From assembly GCF_006716815.1 (NCBI RefSeq), contig NZ_VFPS01000002.1, forward strand, positions 1 to 64,000: DNA of 64,000 nucleotides, in the 5' to 3' direction. Source of the stretch: Microbacterium lacticum (GTDB lineage: Bacteria; Actinomycetota; Actinomycetes; Actinomycetales; Microbacteriaceae). This document shows positions 17,108 through 25,144 of this stretch, in pieces. The position numbers and the translations under genes are program-made. The notes below the pieces were generated by a model. The model was not told where the DNA came from, did no database searches, and was given only the letters and a program-made list of their open reading frames with translations. Numbering within the stretch: the first letter of the stretch is position 1; each line of letters opens with the position of its first letter.

Positions 17108-18091
17108 ATGACCGACATCCGCTGGGGCATCCTCGCAACGGGCGGCATCGCGCACGCCTTCACCGCCGACCTCCGCACCGCGGGCCTCGACGTCGTCGCC
17201 GTCGGATCGCGCAGCGCCGAGTCGGCGCGCGCCTTCGCCGAGCAGTACGGCATCGCCCACGCACACGGCTCGTACGAGGCGCTCGTGGCCGACCCCGAGG
17301 TCGACATCGTCTACGTGGCATCCCCGCACAGCCACCACCTCGCCCACGCGACCCTCGCCCTCGAAGCCGGCAAGCACGTGCTCATCGAGAAGGCGGTGAC
17401 CCTCGACGCCGACGAGGCGATCGCGCTGCGCGACCTCGCCGCCGCGCGCGGACGGCTCGTCATGGAGGCGATGTGGACGCGGTACCTGCCGCACATGGTG
17501 CGCGTCCGCGAGATCGTCGCGGCCGGCACCCTGGGCGAGGTGCGCACCGTCATCGCCGACCACACGCAGCGGATCTCCGACGATCCCGCGCACCGGCTGA
17601 ACGCGCTCGAGCTCGGCGGCGGCGCCCTGCTCGACCTCGGCATCTACCCGGTCTCGTTCGCCGTCGACATCCTCGGCCCCATCGAATCGGCGCGCGCCGT
17701 CGGCCGCCTCGCCGAGACGGGCGCCGACTCCGACGTCGCGATCGCCGCAGTGCACGCCGGCGGCGGCCTGTCGTCGATCGCGATGAGCTCGCGTGCGGCC
17801 GGGCCCAACACGGCGCACGTGATCGGCACCGACGCCCGCATCGACATCGACCGCGTCTGGTACACGCCCACCTCGTTCCGGGTGACCGCGACCGACGGCA
17901 CGGTGATCGAGGACTACACGAGCGCGTTCGCCGGCCGCGGCACGCAGTTCGAGGCGCTCTACGCGGAGCATCTCCTCCGCGAAGGCCGCACCGACAGCGA
18001 CCTGCTACCCTTCGACGAGTCGATCGCGATCATGGCCACCCTCGACGACATCCGCGCCCAGCTCGGCGTCGTCTACCCGAAAGAGCGCTGA
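17108..18091 (+). CDS. Gfo/Idh/MocA-family oxidoreductase
   Basis: 327 residues from ATG 17108. N-terminal NAD(P)-binding Rossmann fold (WGILATGGIAHAFTADLR), then YVASPHSHHLAHATLALEAG and HVLIEKAVTLDADEA, which holds the conserved EK(P/A) active-site lysine. The C-terminal half is the sugar-dehydrogenase-like domain (MWTRYLPHMVRVREIVAAGTLGEVR). Substrate probably a sugar or trans-dihydrodiol; not determinable from sequence. Its ATG is 39 bases from the divergent dipeptidase fragment. The next gene begins two bases after its stop, so the two are likely co-transcribed. Confidence 0.9.
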   Translation: MTDIRWGILATGGIAHAFTADLRTAGLDVVAVGSRSAESARAFAEQYGIAHAHGSYEALVADPEVDIVYVASPHSHHLAHATLALEAGKHVLIEKAVTLDADEAIALRDLAAARGRLVMEAMWTRYLPHMVRVREIVAAGTLGEVRTVIADHTQRISDDPAHRLNALELGGGALLDLGIYPVSFAVDILGPIESARAVGRLAETGADSDVAIAAVHAGGGLSSIAMSSRAAGPNTAHVIGTDARIDIDRVWYTPTSFRVTATDGTVIEDYTSAFAGRGTQFEALYAEHLLREGRTDSDLLPFDESIAIMATLDDIRAQLGVVYPKER

Positions 18092-18092
18092 C

Positions 18093-18998
18093 ATGCCCGA
18101 CCTCCACAACCCCCGCGTCGCGGTCTACCTCGACTTCGACAACATCGTGATGAGCTGGTACGACCGCGTGCACGGGCGCAACTCGTACGCCGGCGACCGG
18201 CAGAAGATCATCGCCGACCCCGCCGCGCCCGAGATCGCGCAGAAGCTCAAGGACGCGATGATCGACGTGGGCGCGATCATCGACTACGCGGCATCCTTCG
18301 GCACGCTCGTGCTCACGCGGGCGTACGCCGACTGGTCGTCACCGGTCAACGCGTTCTACCGCTCGCAGCTGGTCGCGCGGGCGGTCGACCTGGTGCAGCT
18401 GTTCCCGGCCGCGGCCTACGCCAAGAACGGGGCCGACATCCGCCTGGCCGTCGACACCGTCGAGGACATGTTCCGCCTGCCCGACCTCACCCACGTCGTG
18501 ATCGTCGCGGGCGACAGCGACTACGTGCCGCTCGCGCAGCGCTGCAAGCGGCTCGGCCGCGTCGTGGTGGGCGTCGGCGTCGCCGGATCGACCGCGAAGT
18601 CGCTCGCCGCGGCGTGCGACCAGTTCGACTCGTACGACTCGCTGCCCGGAGTGGTGCTGCCCGCATCGGCCGCGACCCAGAAGAAGACGGATGCCGCAGC
18701 GACGGCGGTCTCGTCCTCGTCGCGCCGACGCACGAAGACCGAAGACCCCACGGCGGAGCTTCTCGGGCGCGCTCTGCGTCTGGAGCAGGAGCGCACCGAC
18801 GACGAGTGGGTGCACCTGTCGGCAGTGAAGAACCTGCTCAAGCGCATGGACCCGTCCTTCAGTGAGAAGGCACTGGGGCACCGGTCCTTCTCCGATTTCG
18901 TGAAGGCCTATCCCGGCGTCGCCGACATCGACGAGACGACGAACATCGTGCGTGTGCGCCCCCACGCCGCCGACGACGGCACGGCCGACGGGAGCTGA
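18093..18998 (+). CDS. NYN-domain RNase-like protein with C-terminal OST-HTH/LOTUS domain
   Basis: 301 residues from ATG 18093. The first half is a LabA/DUF88-type NYN (PIN-fold) domain with the acidic residues in VAVYLDFDNI, KNGADIRLAVDTVEDM and VVIVAGDSDYVPLAQRCK, the usual metal-dependent RNase site. A Ser/Ala/Arg-rich linker follows. The last 80 residues (LGRALRLEQERTDDEWVHLS, KRMDPSFSEKALGHRSFSDF) form a LOTUS domain, which binds RNA (G-quadruplexes in several cases). The combination suggests RNA turnover or surveillance. It ends inside a strong hairpin shared with the convergent transporter gene. Confidence 0.88.
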   Translation: MPDLHNPRVAVYLDFDNIVMSWYDRVHGRNSYAGDRQKIIADPAAPEIAQKLKDAMIDVGAIIDYAASFGTLVLTRAYADWSSPVNAFYRSQLVARAVDLVQLFPAAAYAKNGADIRLAVDTVEDMFRLPDLTHVVIVAGDSDYVPLAQRCKRLGRVVVGVGVAGSTAKSLAAACDQFDSYDSLPGVVLPASAATQKKTDAAATAVSSSSRRRTKTEDPTAELLGRALRLEQERTDDEWVHLSAVKNLLKRMDPSFSEKALGHRSFSDFVKAYPGVADIDETTNIVRVRPHAADDGTADGS

Positions 18999-19014
18999 TG
19001 CCGTCGGCCGTGCC
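18978..19014. terminator. Bidirectional hairpin between convergent genes
   Basis: Perfect 14-bp stem (GGCACGGCCGACGG at 18978-18991, complement at 19001-19014) with a 9-base loop containing the NYN gene's stop codon. There is no U-run, as is common in high-GC actinobacteria. Placed between the NYN gene and the CitMHS gene, which end towards each other. Confidence 0.75.
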
Positions 19015-19023
19015 TGAGCACCC

Positions 19024-20559
19024 TCAGGCGGCGAGCGGGATCACCCCGACGATCACGCCGACGACCAGCATTGCCAGCGAGACGACGACAGCCCGCCACA
19101 GCACCTTCTTGTGGTGGTCGCCGAGGTTGACGTTCGCCAGCGAGACCAGCAGCAGGATCGCCGGAACGAGCGGGCTCTGCAGGTGGACGGGCTGGCCGGT
19201 GATCGAGGCGCGCGCCATCTCGACGGGTGCGATGCCGAAGTGCGAGGCGCTCTCGGCCAGCACCGGCAGGATGCCGAAGTAGAAGGCGTCGTTGGACATG
19301 AAGAACGTGAACGGGATCGACAGCACACCCGTGATGACCGCGAGGAAGGGTCCCATCTCGGCAGGGATCACCGAGGTGATCCACGAGGCCATCGCCGTCA
19401 CCATCCCGGTGCCGTTGAGCACACCGACCAGCACGCCGGCGGCGAGGACCATCGACACGACGCCGACGATGGAGGGGGCATGGGCGACGATCTCGTCCGC
19501 CTGGCTCTTGAGTTTCGGGAAGTTGACGATCAGCGCGATCGCCGCACCGACCATGAACACGAACGCGAGCGGGAAGAGGTCGAGCACCAGCAGCACCATG
19601 ACAGCGACGGTCAGCACGAGGTTGAACCAGATCAGACGCGGGCGCAGCGTGGGCCGGTTCGGGTCGAGCATCGTGTCGGCCATGGCGGTGTCGGCGGCAT
19701 CCACCAGCGCGGCGGCGGCGACGGCGTCGCGCGCACCCCGGACGGTGACGATGTTGCCGGTGCGCAGCGTCGCGGCGGCACCGGGCTTCGGTTCGGCCCC
19801 GCGGAAGAGGCGGGGAGCGCCGAAGATGCCGTCTCCGCGAGTCGCCTCGATGCGGGTGGTGTCGATCGAGCCAGCGAGGCGGCGGCGCTCACCGAGCCCG
19901 AGGAACCAGGCGAAGGCCAGCGAGATCACGAGGCCGGTCGCGAGCGAGGGCAGCATGGGAACGAAGATGTCCGTCGGCTGCAGCGACAGGGCGGATGCCG
20001 CCCGCACCGTCGGACCGCCCCACGGCACGATGTTGAGCGTGCCGTTCATGAGTCCCGCGACGCAGGTGAGCACGACCGGGCTCATGCCGAGGCGCAGATA
20101 GATGGGCAGCATCGCCGAGGTCGTGATGATGAACGTCGTCGAGCCGTCGCCGTCCAGCGACACCGCTCCGGCGAGCAGTGCGGTGCCCAGCACCACCTTG
20201 GCGGGATCGTCGCCGAGCACACGCGTGATCAGGCGGATGAGCGGGTCGAACAGACCGACGTCGATCATGATCCCGAAGTACATGATCGCGAACATGAGCA
20301 GCGCCGCGGTGGGCGCCATGGACTTGATCGCGTCGATGATCATGTCCCCCAGGCCGAAACCCGCTCCGGCGAAGAGACCGAAGATCGTGGGCACCACGAT
20401 CAAGGCGACCATGGGGGTCAGCCGTCGCGTCATGATCAGCGCCATGAACGTCAGCACCATCGTGAACCCGAGGACGACCAGCACGCCGTCCGACGGCGTG
20501 AACGCCAGGTCGTAACCCTCGTCGGCCGCGGCCGCGAGTGACGTGAGAACAGGGGGCAT
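19024..20559 (-). CDS. CitMHS-family citrate (di-/tricarboxylate) transporter
   Basis: 511 residues from ATG 20559, eight to ten bases after GGAG. About 12 membrane segments. Conserved CitMHS stretches are visible: LIVVPTIFGLFAGAGFGLG, MFAIMYFGIMIDVGLFDPLI, VSLDGDGSTTFIITTSAML, LNIVPWGGPTVRAASAL and FFMSNDAFYFGILPVLAESA. These carriers import citrate complexed with a divalent metal, driven by protons. A hydrophilic loop of about 80 residues lies mid-protein. It is divergent from a CitA/DcuS-like sensor kinase gene with 139 bp between them, the classic arrangement in which the two-component system senses citrate and switches the carrier on. Confidence 0.9.
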   Translation of the reverse strand: MPPVLTSLAAAADEGYDLAFTPSDGVLVVLGFTMVLTFMALIMTRRLTPMVALIVVPTIFGLFAGAGFGLGDMIIDAIKSMAPTAALLMFAIMYFGIMIDVGLFDPLIRLITRVLGDDPAKVVLGTALLAGAVSLDGDGSTTFIITTSAMLPIYLRLGMSPVVLTCVAGLMNGTLNIVPWGGPTVRAASALSLQPTDIFVPMLPSLATGLVISLAFAWFLGLGERRRLAGSIDTTRIEATRGDGIFGAPRLFRGAEPKPGAAATLRTGNIVTVRGARDAVAAAALVDAADTAMADTMLDPNRPTLRPRLIWFNLVLTVAVMVLLVLDLFPLAFVFMVGAAIALIVNFPKLKSQADEIVAHAPSIVGVVSMVLAAGVLVGVLNGTGMVTAMASWITSVIPAEMGPFLAVITGVLSIPFTFFMSNDAFYFGILPVLAESASHFGIAPVEMARASITGQPVHLQSPLVPAILLLVSLANVNLGDHHKKVLWRAVVVSLAMLVVGVIVGVIPLAA

Positions 20560-20698
20560 CTCGACTCCTTCGTCTGCGGCCGACGCGCCTCGTCGACCGG
20601 ATTCCGCGACTCTAGGGAGGCCGCCGCGCCCGCGCGAGGTATCTCTCATTGCTCGGACTTCTGCGCGCAACGCGAGTTCAGCACATTATGCTCACCAG

Positions 20699-22405
20699 AT
20701 GAGGTTCGCGACGCGAGTGATGCTCGTGCAGCTGGCGACGGCCGCCGCCGTGGTCGCGGTGTGCGTCCTCGTCTTCGTGCTGCTCGGTGTCCAGCAGCTG
20801 CGTGCGGAGGCCGAGACCTCCGCCCTGAACATCGCCCGCACCATCGCCGTCGACCCACAGGTGCGCGCCGCGGTGGCCGAGATCAGCGCCGATCCCGGCA
20901 CGCCGCGCCGCGCGGATCTGACCGGCGGCCCGCTGCAGGAGCTGGCCACCGACGTGACCGCGCGCACCGGCACCCTGTTCGTCGTGATCACCGACGACCA
21001 CGGCATCCGCCTGGCCCATCCCGACCCCGCCCTCCTCGGCCAGCCGGTCAGCACCGACTTTCGCGACGTGCTCGCCGGCAACGAGGTGATTACCTGGCAG
21101 CAGGGGACGCTCGGCGTCTCGGCTCGCGCGAAGGTGCCGATCTGGCCCCCCGGCGCCGACGGCGCGCGCCCGCCGGGTGCCTCTCCGGTCGGCGAGGTGA
21201 GCGTCGGCTTCGAACCCTCGAGCGTGTTCGACGATCTGCCGGCGCTGCTCGGCGGGGTCGCTGCGGCCGCGGGCGCGGGAGTCCTGCTCGCCGCCATCGC
21301 CGGAATCGTGCTGCGGCGACGGTGGGAGCGGCTCACGCTGGGTCTGCAGCCGGAAGAGCTCGTCGCCCTCGTCCAGAATCAGGCCGCCGTCCTCGACGGA
21401 GTCGGCGACGGGGTCGTGGCCCTGGACCACCGCGGTGTCGTCCGGCTCTGCAACGACGCAGCACGACGGATGCTGCAACTCGGTGACCCCACCGGGATGA
21501 GCCTGGAGCGGCTGGGTATCGCGCCCGCCATCCTCGCCGCGGCCCGTGAGGGCACCGCGAGTGCGGGCGTGGTCGTGGGCGACCGGGTGCTCTACGCCGA
21601 CGCGCAGCCCGTACGCCACGGCGGACGCGACCTGGGCACCGTGCTGATCATCCGAGACCGCACCGACGTCGCGGCGCTCAGCGAGCGACTCGACACGGTG
21701 CGGGCCATGACGGGTGCGTTGCGTGTGCAGCGGCACGAGTTCGCCAACCGCCTCCACGTCGCCGTCGCGATGCTCGACGCCGACCGCCCCGCGGAGGCTC
21801 GCGAGTTCCTGGGCGAGCAGCTGCATCGTGGACCCGTCGACTACCCCGTCGAGAGCATCGACCGCATCGGCGACAGCCTCTTGCATGCCCTCATCGGCGC
21901 GCACGCCCTCGAGGCGGGAGAACGGGGCGTACGGATCTCGGTCGACCCGGACTCGCTACTGCTGGCACCGCTGATCGATGTGGAGGACGTGGCCGCGGTG
22001 CTCGGCAACCTCGTCGACAACGCGGTGCAGGCCGCCGTCGAGGGCCACGAGCCACGCCATGTGCAGATCGGATGCTTCAGCGATGGGCACGACCTGGTGC
22101 TCACCGTCGCCGATTCCGGCGCCGGTGTGCGAGCCGACATCGACCTGTTCGTGCGGAGCGGGCGGACCGCCGTCGATATCGATCGGGTGCACGGGCTGGG
22201 CGTGGGCCTGCCGCTGTCGCGCGAGCTGGCGCGCCGCGGCGGGGGCGACGTGTGGCTCATCTCGCCCGGCGGCACCTCCGCGCACACCGGGGCGGTGTTC
22301 GGCGCGCGGTTGCGCGGCGTTCTCGGCGATGCCCGCGTCGACGACTCCCCCGACCCCGGCTCTGCACCGCGCGGCATCGCCGACCGAAGGGACCCCACCC
22401 CATGA
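20699..22405 (+). CDS. CitA/DcuS-type sensor histidine kinase
   Basis: 568 residues; start ATG 20699 chosen because it begins the hydrophobic anchor (MLVQLATAAAVVAVCVLVFV), although the frame opens earlier. The order is: membrane helix, extracytoplasmic PAS-like sensor domain (LFVVITDDHGIRLAHPDPAL, the CitA/DcuS signature), second helix (GGVAAAAGAGVLLAAIAGIV), cytoplasmic PAS (VLDGVGDGVVALDHRGVV), a dimerisation helix with the phosphorylatable His in LRVQRHEFANRLHVAVAML, and an HATPase domain (VLGNLVDNAVQAA, DSGAGV, GLGVGLPLSRELARRGGG). Overlaps the response regulator by four bases (ATGA). Likely ligand: citrate or a related carboxylate transported by the divergent CitMHS protein. Confidence 0.92.
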   Translation: MRFATRVMLVQLATAAAVVAVCVLVFVLLGVQQLRAEAETSALNIARTIAVDPQVRAAVAEISADPGTPRRADLTGGPLQELATDVTARTGTLFVVITDDHGIRLAHPDPALLGQPVSTDFRDVLAGNEVITWQQGTLGVSARAKVPIWPPGADGARPPGASPVGEVSVGFEPSSVFDDLPALLGGVAAAAGAGVLLAAIAGIVLRRRWERLTLGLQPEELVALVQNQAAVLDGVGDGVVALDHRGVVRLCNDAARRMLQLGDPTGMSLERLGIAPAILAAAREGTASAGVVVGDRVLYADAQPVRHGGRDLGTVLIIRDRTDVAALSERLDTVRAMTGALRVQRHEFANRLHVAVAMLDADRPAEAREFLGEQLHRGPVDYPVESIDRIGDSLLHALIGAHALEAGERGVRISVDPDSLLLAPLIDVEDVAAVLGNLVDNAVQAAVEGHEPRHVQIGCFSDGHDLVLTVADSGAGVRADIDLFVRSGRTAVDIDRVHGLGVGLPLSRELARRGGGDVWLISPGGTSAHTGAVFGARLRGVLGDARVDDSPDPGSAPRGIADRRDPTP

Positions 22406-23058
22406 CGACTCCTCTGCGCGTGCTCGTCGTCGACGACGACTTCCGCGTCGCCGGTCTGCATCGTGAGATCGTGGCCGAGCGGTCCGCCTACCGGGCGCTC
22501 GAGCCGGTGCGCACGCTCGCCGACGCGACGGCCGCCGTCCGCACCGAGCGTCCGGACCTCCTGCTCGTCGACGCGTATCTGCCGGACGGCGACGGGATCG
22601 CGTTCGTGCGCGAGACCCCGATCGACGCCTTCGTGCTCTCGGCCGCGAGCGACGCGGCGACGGTGCGCCGCGCCCTGCGCGCCGGCGCGCTCGGATACCT
22701 CGTGAAGCCGTTCGAGCGGCGCGCGCTCGGCGACGTGCTCGATCGCTATGTCCGCTTCCGCAACGTGCTCGACGAGCGGCGCACCGTGTCGCAGGACGAG
22801 ATCGATCGGGCGCTCGGCATCCTCCGCGCGGGCGGCGATTCGTCGTCCGTATCGCGATCGGCGACCGAGCAGGTGATCCTGGGCGCCCTCGGCGACGACG
22901 AGTCCTCGGCGGCGGAGATCGCCGACCGGGCGGGCGTCTCCCGCGCCACCGCCCAGCGCCACCTCGCAGCGTTGGCCGCGCGCGGCATCGTAGACGTGCG
23001 GTTGCGCTACGGCACCACCGGGCGCCCGGAGCATCGTTACGCGCGGCGACGCTCGTAG
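22402..23058 (+). CDS. CitB/DcuR-type response regulator
   Basis: 218 residues from ATG 22402, overlapping the kinase stop. Receiver domain with acidic pocket VLVVDDDFRV, phospho-acceptor Asp in LLLVDAYLPDGDG and the conserved Lys in YLVKPFE. The C-terminal part is a helix-turn-helix (SSAAEIADRAGVSRATAQRHLAALAARG), as in DcuR/CitB regulators. Probable targets are the CitMHS promoter region at 20560-20698 and possibly the MHS symporter immediately downstream. Confidence 0.92.
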   Translation: MTTPLRVLVVDDDFRVAGLHREIVAERSAYRALEPVRTLADATAAVRTERPDLLLVDAYLPDGDGIAFVRETPIDAFVLSAASDAATVRRALRAGALGYLVKPFERRALGDVLDRYVRFRNVLDERRTVSQDEIDRALGILRAGGDSSSVSRSATEQVILGALGDDESSAAEIADRAGVSRATAQRHLAALAARGIVDVRLRYGTTGRPEHRYARRRS

Positions 23059-23120
23059 CCGCGGCTGCACGCCCGATCCGGTGCGCGAGCGCACAGGCAC
23101 TGTGCGGCACTGAACCTTGT

Positions 23121-23140
23121 ACCTGAATCACTTTTCAGGT
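23121..23140. promoter_or_regulatory. Palindromic operator candidate upstream of MHS symporter
   Basis: Perfect inverted repeat with 7-bp arms ACCTGAA (23121-23127) and TTCAGGT (23134-23140) around a 6-base spacer, 57 bp before the symporter start. A 20-bp palindrome is a typical dimeric repressor or response-regulator site. The protein that binds it is unknown; the CitB-like regulator next door is one candidate. Confidence 0.6.
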
Positions 23141-23197
23141 AGCGTCCACGGCGCGGCATCCCTCGCCGCATCGCGCTCTACAAGGAGGTATCAGCGC

Positions 23198-24580
23198 ATG
23201 GTTTCAGCGACCGCATCGCACGGCACGCCCCCGCAGTCCGGTCTCCGTCGGGTCGTCACCGCATCGATGGCCGGGACCATCGTCGAGTGGTACGAGTTCT
23301 TCCTCTACGCCACCGCCGCGACCCTCGTGTTCGGCACGCTCATGTTCCCGCCCTCCGACGACCCGTACGCGGGCATCATCGCGGCGTTCGTGACCTATGC
23401 GGTGGGCTTCATCGCACGGCCGCTGGGTGGGATCGTGTTCGGCCACTTCGGCGACAAGTACGGCCGTAAGAAGCTCCTGCAGGTCGCGATCATCCTCGTG
23501 GGCGTCGCGACGTTCCTGATGGGCTGCCTGCCGACGTTCCAGCAGGTCGGCTACCTCGCGCCGGTGCTGCTCGTGGTCCTGCGCTTCGCGCAGGGCTTCG
23601 CCGTGGGCGGCGAGTGGGGCGGCGGCGTGCTGCTGGTCGCCGAGCACTCCCCCGACAAGAGCCGCGGGTTCTGGTCGTCGTTCCCGCAGGCCGCCGTGCC
23701 GATCGGAAACCTCATCGCCACCGTCGTGCTGCTGGTGCTCAGCCGCACGCTGTCGAACGACGACTTCCTCGCATGGGGCTGGCGCGTCGCGTTCTGGCTC
23801 TCGGTCGTGATCGTCGCGATCGGCTACTACATCCGCACCAAGATCACCGACGCCCCGATCTTCCTCGAGGTGCAGAAGGAGGTCGAGGCCAAGGACGAGA
23901 TCAGCTACGGCGTCTTCGAGGTGCTCAAGCGCTACCCGCGCGGCATCCTCACCGCGATGGGTCTGCGCTTCGCGGAGAACATCATGTACTACCTGGTGGT
24001 CACCTTCTCGATCGTGTACCTGCAGAAGTTCCTCGAGATGGACACCGCCGAGGTGCTCGCGATGATCGCGATCGCCCACATCGTGCACATGATCGTGATC
24101 CCGCTCGTCGGCCGCCTGAGCGACCGCATCGGCCGCAAGCCGGTGTACGGCTTCGGCGCGGTCACCGCGGCGGCGTGGGGCTTCATCGCCTTCCCGATGT
24201 TCAACACGAAGGAGCCCGTGATCATCATCCTGGCGATCTGCCTGGGTCTGGTCATCCACTCGTTCATGTACGCGCCGCAGCCGGCGATCATGTCGGAGAT
24301 GTTCCCGACGCGCATGCGCTACTCGGGCGTCTCGTTCGGCTACCAGGTGACCTCGATCGTCGCCGGCTCGCTCGCGCCGATCATCGCGACGGCGATCCTC
24401 TCGCAGACCGGATCGTGGGTCGGCGTCGCCGTCTACCTCGCGGCCGCCGCGGCGATCACCCTCGTCGCCGTCGTGTCGATGCGCGAGACGAAGGGCATCT
24501 CGCTGCGCGAGATCGACCGCGTCGACCGTGAGCGCGTCGCCGCCGAGACCGCCTCGATCAAGGTGCCGACGAAGCGCTGA
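23198..24580 (+). CDS. MHS-family (MFS) metabolite:proton symporter
   Basis: 460 residues from ATG 23198 with an excellent ribosome site AAGGAGG at 23182-23188. Twelve membrane segments. MHS hallmarks: MAGTIVEWYEFFLYATAA in the first helix, the loop 2-3 signature GHFGDKYGRKKLLQ, FAQGFAVGGEWGGGVLLVAE, and GRLSDRIGRKPVYG after helix 8. Relatives carry carboxylates, shikimate, proline/betaine or alpha-ketoglutarate. Position behind a citrate-type two-component system and a palindromic operator suggests a carboxylate substrate; this is inference. Confidence 0.92.
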   Translation: MVSATASHGTPPQSGLRRVVTASMAGTIVEWYEFFLYATAATLVFGTLMFPPSDDPYAGIIAAFVTYAVGFIARPLGGIVFGHFGDKYGRKKLLQVAIILVGVATFLMGCLPTFQQVGYLAPVLLVVLRFAQGFAVGGEWGGGVLLVAEHSPDKSRGFWSSFPQAAVPIGNLIATVVLLVLSRTLSNDDFLAWGWRVAFWLSVVIVAIGYYIRTKITDAPIFLEVQKEVEAKDEISYGVFEVLKRYPRGILTAMGLRFAENIMYYLVVTFSIVYLQKFLEMDTAEVLAMIAIAHIVHMIVIPLVGRLSDRIGRKPVYGFGAVTAAAWGFIAFPMFNTKEPVIIILAICLGLVIHSFMYAPQPAIMSEMFPTRMRYSGVSFGYQVTSIVAGSLAPIIATAILSQTGSWVGVAVYLAAAAAITLVAVVSMRETKGISLREIDRVDRERVAAETASIKVPTKR

Positions 24581-24606
24581 CCCCCGACACACAACGAAGC
24601 GGGGGT
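24580..24606. terminator. Hairpin between convergent symporter and DoxX genes
   Basis: ACCCCCG at 24580-24586 pairs with CGGGGGT at 24600-24606 around a 13-base loop. It begins at the symporter's stop codon and ends five bases before the DoxX gene's 3' end, so it could serve both. Confidence 0.55.
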
Positions 24607-24610
24607 GCGG

Positions 24611-24991
24611 TCAGTCGCGCGTCGACCAGAGCGCCCAGCACACCAGCAGCGGCTGGAAGAAGAGCCGCGCGATGCGCGCGCCGTCGCTGTCGAGTCCGAA
24701 GGCGGCGCGCTTCTGCGTCGCCTGCGCGATGTTGCCGGGGAAGACCGCGACGAAGAACGCGGCGAGGATCGCCCCGATCCGGCGGCGCTCCTTCGGCAGC
24801 ACGACGAGCGCCGCCCCGAGCATGATCTCGACGGCGCCCGACGCCACCACGACCGCGTCCTTATCGATCGGGAGCGCATCGGTGACGAGGTCGGGCACCT
24901 GCGCCTGGAACTCCCGTCGCGCCCAGAACAGATGACTGAGCCCCGCGAACACCATCCCGCCGGCGAGCAGCCAGCGCGCGAACGTCTTCAT
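24611..24991 (-). CDS. DoxX-family membrane protein
   Basis: 126 residues from ATG 24991. Four hydrophobic segments with the DoxX-like pattern (WLLAGGMVFAGLSHLFWARR, AVEIMLGAALVVLPKERRRI, AILAAFFVAVFPGNIAQATQ, LFFQPLLVCWALWSTRD). The family includes subunits of quinone-linked oxidoreductases, but most small members have no known role. It is a clear paralogue of the gene at 27534; the two flank the DUF4921-methyltransferase pair. Confidence 0.82.
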   Translation of the reverse strand: MKTFARWLLAGGMVFAGLSHLFWARREFQAQVPDLVTDALPIDKDAVVVASGAVEIMLGAALVVLPKERRRIGAILAAFFVAVFPGNIAQATQKRAAFGLDSDGARIARLFFQPLLVCWALWSTRD

Positions 24992-25144
24992 GAGAGCAAG
25001 TATGCGCCCGACGCGTGCAGAGGCCCAGGCCCGCGCATCGATGGGGAACTCATCTTCTCCTCTTGTGCCGCCGAATCCCCCTCATCTAGAACATTATTGC
25101 TACTTCATCCTGCGGTCAGAGCGGTTCGGCGATAGGCTGGTCAG

